A DNA stretch of 64,000 nucleotides, taken from the NCBI GenBank assembly GCA_012729785.1, contig JAAYCL010000014.1, positions 1 to 64,000 on the forward strand. The letters run 5' to 3'. Of the stretch, positions 58,288-64,000 are shown in pieces (position 1 is the stretch's first letter; every line of letters starts with the position of its first letter). Source of the DNA: Chlamydiota bacterium. GTDB lineage: Bacteria > Auribacterota > Tritonobacteria > UBA1439. Under the pieces are notes generated by a model, which saw only the letters and a program-made list of their open reading frames with translations, did not search any database and was not told the origin of the DNA. A program made the translations under genes and the position numbers.

Positions 58288-58605
58288 ATGAAGCGTCTGT
58301 TGTGCGCGGCGTTTCTGTCGCTGCTGTGCGGCTGTTCGGCCGTCGGCTGGCGGGCCGGCGACCAAGGGGCGGCGCCGTGCATCGCGCAGCCGGAGGCGGT
58401 CGCCCTGGCCAAACGGGAGATACGGAAGCGAAACGCGGATGCGTGGGGGATACGCTCCCAGGCGGAGTTCCGGGACGGCAGGTGGACCGTCACGTCGCGG
58501 TTCACCGTACCGGCGGACCTGCTCGGGCTGTTCCAGGAGGAGCGGCGGTGCGCCGTCGTCGTGGACTGCGACGGCAGGGTTCTCTCGCACCGCTCCCTTC
58601 CGTAG
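58288..58605 (+). CDS. Small lipoprotein, unknown function
   Basis: 105 residues with a signal peptide ending in LLCGC (lipobox, Cys 16). The mature domain (PEAVALAKREIRKRNAD, then RWTVTSRFTVPADLL and VVDCDGRVLSHR) looks like a small alpha+beta domain of PepSY/NTF2 size, though no family is firm. The response regulator gene lies 39 bases downstream on the same strand. Confidence 0.6.
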   Translation: MKRLLCAAFLSLLCGCSAVGWRAGDQGAAPCIAQPEAVALAKREIRKRNADAWGIRSQAEFRDGRWTVTSRFTVPADLLGLFQEERRCAVVVDCDGRVLSHRSLP

Positions 58606-58644
58606 GCCCGCGGCGCATGTCAGGCATGGGACGGGGGAACGGCG

Positions 58645-59052
58645 ATGCCAGCGAAGAGGATACTGGTGGCGGATGACGATGAGGCGGTGCGGGACTATTT
58701 CGGCCGTCTCTTTCCCGCGCCGGAGTACGAGCTGCACGGCGCCGCCGGGGGCCTGGAGGCACTCGAGAGGATCGCGGCGGACGGCTTCGATATGCTGATC
58801 CTCGACCTGGTGATGCCCGATATGGACGGGTTGGAGGTGCTCAGGAGGGTGCGCGAGATCCGCCCGGATATCCTTGTGTTCGTCGTCACCGGCTATCCGT
58901 CCGAGGAGACGACGAAGGAAGCGGTCGCCCGCGGGTGCGTGGACTACGTCCACAAGCCGTTCGATGCCGAGGAGATCAGGGGCCTGGTGCGCGGCGCGTT
59001 CGACGCGCAGGAGTACCGTTTCCGCCACGCGCGTTCGTCCGCGCCGGACTGA
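58645..59052 (+). CDS. Stand-alone response regulator receiver protein
   Basis: 135 residues, one receiver domain with no output domain. The acidic pocket is D10-D12, the phospho-acceptor D54 is in LILDLVMPDMDG, and the switch residues are T82 (VVTGYP) and K104 (HKPFDAEE). It could relay phosphate from the orphan PAS kinase at 49.6 kb, but that link is inference. Confidence 0.88.
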   Translation: MPAKRILVADDDEAVRDYFGRLFPAPEYELHGAAGGLEALERIAADGFDMLILDLVMPDMDGLEVLRRVREIRPDILVFVVTGYPSEETTKEAVARGCVDYVHKPFDAEEIRGLVRGAFDAQEYRFRHARSSAPD

Positions 59053-59159
59053 TCCTTCCTTTTCCCGGCGATGATTCCGCTTGCAGGCGCGGGGCAAAGG
59101 TCATACCATTCCCCCCGTTCAGGATCCCGGACCAGCGCGTTCCGTCATGGAGGAGTGAA

Positions 59160-60161
59160 TTGAGTCGCACGCCCCGGTTCGTCCCGCGCAACTTCTGCGG
59201 CCTCCCCCCGGCGTACTCCTCGTGGGACTCCGCGCGCGCGGTCATCATCCCCGTCCCGTACGACCTCACCTCCACGTACGTGTCGGGATCGCGGAGCGGC
59301 CCCGACGCGATCATCGGCGCCTCGATGAATATGGAGCATTTCGACGAGGAGCTGCGCGTCGAGACGTTCCGCATCGGCATCCACACCCAGGACCGGCTCG
59401 AGCCGACCGCCTCCTCCCCGGACGATATGATCGCTGCGGTGGAGCGCGCCGTGGGGAGGGTCGCGGCCGCGGGGAAGCTCCCGGTGACGCTCGGCGGCGA
59501 ACATTCGATCACCACCGGGGCGCTCCGCGCGCTGAAGCGGCGGCACCGGAAACTCTCGATCCTCCAGCTCGACGCGCACGCCGACCTCCGCGACGCGTAC
59601 CAGGGCACGCGCCAGAGCCACGCCTGCGCGGGCAGGAGGGCCGCGGAGATGGGAACGCTGGTTCAGGCGGGGATACGGAGCCTGAGCGCCGAGGAGGAGC
59701 GGTTCCGCCTGGGTTCCGACGTTGCCACCTTCTTCGCGGCGGATATCGCCGAGGGGCGCGTCTCCGCGCAGGAGATCGTCGCGGGGCTGGGGGAGGAGCT
59801 GTACATCACCGTCGACCTCGATGCGCTCGACCCGTCCGTCATGCCCGCCACGGGCACGCCGGAGCCGGGCGGGCTCGGCTGGTACCAGCTGCTGGGGATC
59901 CTCAGGGCGGCCTGCGCGGGACGGCGCGTCGTCGGCTTCGACGTGGTGGAACTCTGCCCCATCCCGGGCAATGTGGCGCCCGATTTCCTCGCCGCCAAGC
60001 TCGTCTACCGGATGCTGGGGTACGTCTTTGCCGACCTGCTGGGAAGGGGTGGGAGCGCGCGGAGGACGCGGAAAACACCGGATGCGGGGCACACGCGCGC
60101 ACCGGGGGAGACGAAAGGCGGGGGGCGGCATCTCCGGCGGCGCCGCTCCGACGGCGCATGA
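59160..60161 (+). CDS. speB: Agmatinase (ureohydrolase family)
   Basis: About 333 residues. The manganese ligands are in LGGEHSIT, QLDAHADLRD and VDLDALDPSVMPATGTPEPGG (described as a region), as in SpeB-type agmatinases, which split agmatine to putrescine and urea. The start is inferred as a TTG at 59,160 after GGAGGAGTGAA; no ATG or GTG fits. The C-terminus has an extra basic tail of about 40 residues. The arginine decarboxylase gene directly follows, completing arginine to putrescine. Confidence 0.88.
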   Translation: MSRTPRFVPRNFCGLPPAYSSWDSARAVIIPVPYDLTSTYVSGSRSGPDAIIGASMNMEHFDEELRVETFRIGIHTQDRLEPTASSPDDMIAAVERAVGRVAAAGKLPVTLGGEHSITTGALRALKRRHRKLSILQLDAHADLRDAYQGTRQSHACAGRRAAEMGTLVQAGIRSLSAEEERFRLGSDVATFFAADIAEGRVSAQEIVAGLGEELYITVDLDALDPSVMPATGTPEPGGLGWYQLLGILRAACAGRRVVGFDVVELCPIPGNVAPDFLAAKLVYRMLGYVFADLLGRGGSARRTRKTPDAGHTRAPGETKGGGRHLRRRRSDGA

Positions 60162-60233
60162 ACGCCGTTTCGCCCCGAACACGCGCTTTGCGTGGCAGCT
60201 GTATGGCGGCGAACGCGAAAGGGAGGGATGATT

Positions 60234-60779
60234 ATGCTGTTCGTGCCCAAGCGTGTCTTCTTCACTAACGGGGTCGGGACGCACAAGAGGGAGCTGCGCT
60301 CGTTCGAGTTGGCGCTACGCGACGCCGGGATCGAGCGGTGCAACCTCGTGACCGTCTCGAGCATCCTTCCGCCCGACTGCAAGATCATCTCGCGGGCGCG
60401 CGGCCTCAAGGAGCTCGTCCCCGGGATGATCACCTTCACCGTTTTGGCGCGCTGCTCGTCGAACGAGCCCCACCGCCTCCTTTCGGCGAGCGTCGGCTGC
60501 GCGGTCCCGTCGAAGGGGTTCTACGGCTACCTGAGCGAGTATCACACCTTCGGGGAGAATGAGAAACAGGCCGGGGACAACGCGGAGGATATGGCTGCGG
60601 CGATGCTCGCGAGCACGCTCGGCATCGACTTCGACGAGGACAGGAGCTGGGACGAGCAGAAGTCCGTCTACCGGATCCAGAACAAGGTGGTGCGCGCGAT
60701 GAACGTCACGCAGTCCGCGGTCGTCACCCCGTCGGGCAACTACACCACCGTGCTCGCCGCCGCCGTGTTCCTGTTCTGA
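60234..60779 (+). CDS. pdaD: Pyruvoyl-dependent arginine decarboxylase
   Basis: 181 residues, proenzyme of the PvlArgDC family found in archaea, Chlamydiae and scattered bacteria. Self-cleavage between the two serines of VTVSSILPP (S42/S43) makes the pyruvoyl group on the beta-chain end. Other conserved blocks are NGVGTHK, FYGYLSEYHTFGE and the C-terminal QSAVVTPSGNYTTV. It converts arginine to agmatine, the substrate of the agmatinase 72 bases upstream. The ATG at 60,234 is favoured over 60,228 by the spacing from GGGAGG. Confidence 0.93.
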   Translation: MLFVPKRVFFTNGVGTHKRELRSFELALRDAGIERCNLVTVSSILPPDCKIISRARGLKELVPGMITFTVLARCSSNEPHRLLSASVGCAVPSKGFYGYLSEYHTFGENEKQAGDNAEDMAAAMLASTLGIDFDEDRSWDEQKSVYRIQNKVVRAMNVTQSAVVTPSGNYTTVLAAAVFLF

Positions 60780-60805
60780 CCTCGGCATCGAGGAGGCGCC
60801 GCGCC

Positions 60806-61225
60806 GTGTCCCTCTTTCCCGTCTCGCCGGGGAAGGAGCGCGCCCTCTCCGCCCTGATGCGCCGTCTCGGCATCCGGGAGGAGGACCTCGAGGAGGAGTT
60901 CATCCGCTCCTCCGGCCCCGGGGGGCAGCGCCTCAACAAGGCCTCGACCTGCGTCCGGCTGCTCCACCGCCCCAGCGGCGTCTCCGTGAAGTGCTCCGAG
61001 GAGCGCTCGCGTTCCCTCAACCGCTACCTCGCCAGGAAGCGCCTCGCCGCGCGCATCGAGAAGATCCGCCTGGGGCGCGCGAGCGCCGCGGAGCAGGAGC
61101 GGCAGCGGCAGCGGCGCCGGAAGCGTCGGCGGTCGCGCCGGGCGAAGGCGCGGATGCTGGAGGAGAAGCGCAAACACGCGGAGAAGAAGGCGCTGCGGAG
61201 ACCCGCCGGGTACGCCGACGCGTGA
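60806..61225 (+). CDS. Peptide chain release factor-like protein with GGQ motif
   Basis: 139 residues. The catalytic GGQ is at residues 39-41 in SSGPGGQRLNK, followed by a very basic helical tail (many Arg/Lys, residues 95-130). The protein lacks the codon-recognition domain of RF1/RF2, so it belongs with ArfB/YaeJ or the C12orf65-like rescue factors that release stalled ribosomes. The start is a GTG after GAGGAGG. It converges on the DUF2270 gene across a hairpin. Confidence 0.82.
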   Translation: MSLFPVSPGKERALSALMRRLGIREEDLEEEFIRSSGPGGQRLNKASTCVRLLHRPSGVSVKCSEERSRSLNRYLARKRLAARIEKIRLGRASAAEQERQRQRRRKRRRSRRAKARMLEEKRKHAEKKALRRPAGYADA

Positions 61226-61226
61226 C

Positions 61227-61244
61227 GGCCGCCTTTCGGCGGCC
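61227..61244. terminator. Hairpin between convergent genes
   Basis: GGCCGCC, a TTTC loop and GGCGGCC form a 7-bp GC stem just after the release-factor-like gene's stop. No U-run is present. Confidence 0.5.
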
Positions 61245-61251
61245 GCGCCGT

Positions 61252-61929
61252 TCAGCCGATCGAGAACCCCTCCCTCTCCAGTCTCCTCCGCGTCGCGGGC
61301 AGCGAATGCAGCGCGGAGAGGAGGAGGGCGTAGAGTCCCGCCAGGGCGATCCAGAACAGCCACCCCGGAACCGTGGAAAAGCCCGACTGCTCCCAGAGTT
61401 GGCGAAGCGTGCCCACGGGGGCGGGGTAGGTGGCGACGCGCGCTACCCAGGCGAGCGTGAGGATGAGGAAGATCCAGATGTAGGTCCTGCGGAGGCGCAG
61501 CGTCAGGGCGCCGCGGAAAGCCAGGGGACGGTGGGGGCGGAGGAGGTCCTCGGCGAGGCGCACCCGCCACTCGCCGCGCTGGGCGGCCGCATTCCCGAGG
61601 AGGACCTTGGCGTAATACTCCTTCTCGATGAGACGCACGCGCCAGTCGATCGAGAGGTAGTAGCTGTAACGGCGCGCCTCGATCATCAAGAACATCAGGA
61701 TGAAGAAATGGGCGACGAAGAGGATCATGTGGCGGTTGCCGCCGCCCACGATGCCGAAGCTCAACATCCCCGCGGTGGCGGCGACCGCCCAGTCGGTGGT
61801 GTTGTCCACGATGTTCCGCCATGCGTTCGAGCGGGTCACCGTGGCGCGGTAGTAGTGCACGACGGCGCCGGTCTGCAGCATCTGTTCGGGGTGGTCGAGG
61901 ATATCAAGCGGTGCGGCGGCCGGATCCAT
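61252..61929 (-). CDS. DUF2270 membrane protein
   Basis: 225 residues. The N-terminal YYRATVTRSNAWRNIVDNTTDWAVAATAG region is the DUF2270 signature, described as residues 25-53. Two membrane helices follow (FGIVGGGNRHMILFVAHFFILMFL region), then IEARRYSYYLSIDWRVRLIE. A third and fourth helix lie near the C-terminus. The function is unknown. The ATG at 61,929 is used since GGGAGG is about 10 bases upstream; one at 61,947 has none. Confidence 0.78.
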   Translation of the reverse strand: MDPAAAPLDILDHPEQMLQTGAVVHYYRATVTRSNAWRNIVDNTTDWAVAATAGMLSFGIVGGGNRHMILFVAHFFILMFLMIEARRYSYYLSIDWRVRLIEKEYYAKVLLGNAAAQRGEWRVRLAEDLLRPHRPLAFRGALTLRLRRTYIWIFLILTLAWVARVATYPAPVGTLRQLWEQSGFSTVPGWLFWIALAGLYALLLSALHSLPATRRRLEREGFSIG

Positions 61930-61985
61930 CCCTGCGGATCCTCCCATCCGGGGGGGCCGGCGGAACGCGGCGCCCCGTGAAAGAT

Positions 61986-62013
61986 CCCCCTCCCCCGCGG
62001 ACGGGGGAGGGGG
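61986..62013. terminator. GC hairpin with 11-bp stem
   Basis: CCCCCTCCCCC, a GCGGAC loop and GGGGGAGGGGG lie 10 bases past the stop of the minus-strand gene at 62,023. It may be a terminator or a copy of a CTCCCCC-type palindromic repeat; a related palindrome sits inside tsaB at 55,813. Confidence 0.5.
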
Positions 62014-62022
62014 CGAGCGCGG

Positions 62023-62892
62023 CTACTTCTTGGCCTTCTTGTACCCCTTGACGAACTTCCTCGCCATCGACTCGGGGTCGTCGCCGTACTTGCAGATGCG
62101 GGAGTGCATCGTGTAGAGCGCCCAGTAGTCGAGCCCCGTGAGGTCCGACTGCGTGATCATCGGCATCACCTTCACGAGCTCCTCCCGGATCCTGGCGCGC
62201 ACCGGGGCGATGTACGTGCCCGCGGGAACGCGCGCGGACGATCGGGCGGGCGCGGGGGTCGCCGAAGAGGCCTTCCGCGCCGCGGCGGCGGGCGCCGCGG
62301 CTGCGGGCGCCGTTCCCCGGCGCTTCGCCCGCGCGGCCTCGCGCGCGGCGCGCTCGCGCAGCTTGGCTGCCTGCGCCTTCGCGCGGGCGCGCTCCTTCGC
62401 GACGCGGGCGCGTTCCCGCGCGGCGAGCTCCCGCTTCTTCGCATCCATCTTTCTGTTCTCGATCTCCTGGGCGCGCATCATACGCTCCTGTTCTTTTGCC
62501 GCCGCCTTCGGGGACAACGGCGGCGATTCCGGCACAACCGGCTTCACCGGCAGCGCCTTCGCCGGGTCGTACCCCTTGATGAGCTTCCTCGCGAGCGTCT
62601 CCGGGTCCGCGCCGCTCTTCACCACATCCTGGTGGATTGTGTAGAGCGCCCAGTAGTCGAGCTTCTTGATCAGCCTCGGGTCGACGTGGGGAAGGAGCGC
62701 GCAGACCGCGTCCTTGATATGCACCCGTCGAGGAGCGACGTAGGGGGGCGTTTCGACCGGGGGGGCGGGGAGGGGAACCGCCGCCGCCTTCTTCACGGCG
62801 CGTTTCTTCCGGACGACGCGTTGTGGTTTCCGGGCGCGCGGCGTCTTCTTCGTCCCCGCGGCCTTGCGGCCCCGTTTCTTTTTCTTCTTCAT
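62023..62892 (-). CDS. Basic protein with a duplicated ~50-residue domain, unknown function
   Basis: 289 residues, soluble. The N-terminal 35 residues are Lys/Arg-rich and histone-tail-like. Two copies of one domain follow: residues about 60-110 and 238-289, both containing LDYWALYT-H, then DPE-(T/S)-(L/M)ARK-KGY. They are joined by about 125 residues of Ala/Lys/Arg/Glu-rich helix. No family is recognised. Such a layout (basic tail, two helical modules, helical linker) fits a nucleoid or RNA-binding scaffold, but that is inference. GGAGGAGG precedes the ATG at 62,892. Confidence 0.6.
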   Translation of the reverse strand: MKKKKKRGRKAAGTKKTPRARKPQRVVRKKRAVKKAAAVPLPAPPVETPPYVAPRRVHIKDAVCALLPHVDPRLIKKLDYWALYTIHQDVVKSGADPETLARKLIKGYDPAKALPVKPVVPESPPLSPKAAAKEQERMMRAQEIENRKMDAKKRELAARERARVAKERARAKAQAAKLRERAAREAARAKRRGTAPAAAAPAAAARKASSATPAPARSSARVPAGTYIAPVRARIREELVKVMPMITQSDLTGLDYWALYTMHSRICKYGDDPESMARKFVKGYKKAKK

Positions 62893-63105
62893 CGTGCCTC
62901 CTCCTCCGGTTACCAAGCGCCACAGTATAGCGGGACGGCCGCGAGGATGTCAACCGGCCCCGGGGAATAATTCAGGCCGCTTGTTGGGGCGGTGGGGGGC
63001 TCGCACGGCGCGGTTTTAGGGTGGCGGGGGGCTCACCTGTGTGGTAGATTGAATCTCCCTCGCGGTGAACCGCCGCGACAACCCGGATGGCGAGGAGGGG
63101 TCCCA

Positions 63106-64000
63106 GATGGCGTACACCTACGTCGGCACGAACATCCCCAGGCCCGACGCCGCCGCCAAAGCGACGGGACGGGTCCAGTTTCTCGACGATCTGCGTCTCC
63201 CCGGGCTGCTGCACATCGCCTTCCTTCGGCCCGACTGCGCGCACGCCAAGATCGTCTCGATCGACACCTCCGAGGCGGAGAAGTGCCCGGGGGTGGTGGC
63301 GGTCGTCACCGGGCGCGACTGCAGATTCCGCTACGGCGAAAACATGAAGGACCGCCTCCCGCTCGCGGTGGACAAGGTCCGCTGGATCGGGGAGCCGGTT
63401 GCGGCCGTGGTGGCGGAGAAGCTCCACCAGGCCCGCGCCGCCGTCGCGAAGATCAAGGCGGTCTACGATCCGCTCCCGGTCTACATCGACGCCCGCGACG
63501 CCCTGAAGGAGGGGGCCGTTCTCATCCACGAGGAGGCCCCGACGTTCGTCCACCTCCCGGGGATGGAGCCGGTTCCCGGCACCAACATCGCGACCCGCTA
63601 CACCCTGAAGAAGGGCGACGTGGAGCAGGGGTTCCGGGAGTCGGAGGTCGTGCTGGAGGGGGAGTTCAACTACCCGTTTGGCTCCTCGGCCGCCATCGAG
63701 CCGCACGGCGCCATCGCGTGGTTCCACGAGGACAAGACGATCGAGATTTGGTCGTCCTCGATCTGCCCGTTCATCGTGCGCGAGGACGTCGCCCTCGTCT
63801 ACGGGCTCCCGATCTGCGACGTGCGGGTGCACGTCCCCGAGGTGGGGGGCTGCTTCGGCTACAAGTCCGACGTGACCATCGAGCAGACGGTCGCCTACAT
63901 CGCGAGCTTCGTGCCGGGACGCCCGGTGAAGTGGGTTGCGACCCGCCAGGAGGACCTCCTGAGCACGCTCATCGGGCACGGGATCAGGACGAGGATCAAG
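63106..64000 (+). CDS. Xanthine dehydrogenase-type molybdopterin-binding subunit (3' end outside window)
   Basis: The first 298 residues of a large Mo-hydroxylase subunit. The opening GTNIPRPDAAAKATGRVQF and LPGLLHIAFLRPDCAHAKI match the a/b-hammerhead domain of the XdhA/CoxL family, and IGEPVAAVVAE follows. The Mo-domain begins with VEVGGCFGYK-like sequence (GGCFGYKSD), the conserved GGxFGxK. Members oxidise purines, CO, nicotinate or aldehydes, and the part that would tell is outside the window. GGCGAGGAGGGG precedes the ATG. A TAGATT box lies about 60 bases upstream. Confidence 0.88.

Overview
This window is GC-rich, gene-dense chromosomal DNA from a diderm (LPS-bearing) bacterium. Supporting features are a GT9 heptosyltransferase-like enzyme, a whole set of lipid A aminoarabinose (arn) genes, RseP, and several lipoproteins with clear lipoboxes. 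The mixture of families points to an uncultivated lineage rather than a model Proteobacterium: a pyruvoyl-dependent arginine decarboxylase, a TIGR04073-like protein, FmdB-type and CT398-like zinc ribbons, an ABC-class ATPase and a Cys-framed GT9. Placement near the PVC/Omnitrophota/Auribacterota area is inference only. Many genes overlap as ATGA or GTGA stop/start pairs, so translational coupling is common.

Layout. 0-7.1 kb: envelope and glycan genes (a partial membrane glycosyltransferase-like protein, GT9, a DPM-like GT2, LOG family, bifunctional nuclease, queH on the minus strand, an RmlD-like reductase, a polysaccharide deacetylase, a zinc metallopeptidase-like protein). 7.1-8.07 kb: a RAYT/IS200-like transposase in an element with perfect 18-bp ends. 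8.07-15.85 kb, minus strand: arnB, arnC, arnT, the two halves of arnA as separate genes, a methyltransferase and arnD; a palindromic repeat sits between arnT and the formyltransferase. 16-18.2 kb: a tandem-repeat secreted protein, a DUF3108 protein and tRNA genes Lys, Leu and Gly. 18.3-26.8 kb: housekeeping run tig-clpP-clpX-uppS-cdsA-dxr-rseP-ispG (protein quality control, isoprenoid and lipid carrier synthesis). 26.8-30.8 kb, minus strand: DUF2809, chrA, vapBC, two genes in AT-richer DNA, and a cupin. 30.9-37.1 kb: ABC-class ATPase, dtd, surE, TIGR04073-like, nfo and a run of small proteins ending at a 17-bp-stem hairpin. 37.15-43.6 kb: a lipoprotein, a large membrane-anchored protein, an active/inactive M16 peptidase pair and a nucleotidyltransferase-like protein. 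43.8-49.6 kb: exported SOD, an eight-repeat beta-propeller, an FTP/HEYAH peptidase, an unknown membrane protein and a NUDIX enzyme. 49.6-57.9 kb: PAS histidine kinase, CPBP protease, mtnA, thiL, tsaE, tsaB, tRNA-Val, zinc ribbon protein and RNase P RNA. 58.3-64 kb: lipoprotein, receiver protein, agmatinase and arginine decarboxylase (putrescine synthesis), a GGQ release-factor homologue, DUF2270, a basic protein with a duplicated domain, and the start of a xanthine-dehydrogenase-type gene cut by the window end.

The main unexplained system is a repeat family tied to the transposase at 7.1-8.07 kb. The transposase is flanked by 55-bp arms: an 18-bp GTAGAC-plus-palindrome end, a 27-bp variable spacer, and an inner TCGTCCC motif. 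Two stand-alone elements at 46,382-46,492 and 54,804-54,914 are each exactly 111 bp, that is two such arms around one central base, with the spacing kept while the spacer sequence has drifted. The second supplies both the thiL stop codon and the tsaE start codon. Two other inverted-repeat families (GGGGTCAG ends; AACGCGG(G/A)GACACTCTT ends) also occur. Several genes have a -10-like box 6-9 bases before the start codon and no visible Shine-Dalgarno, which suggests leaderless transcripts.
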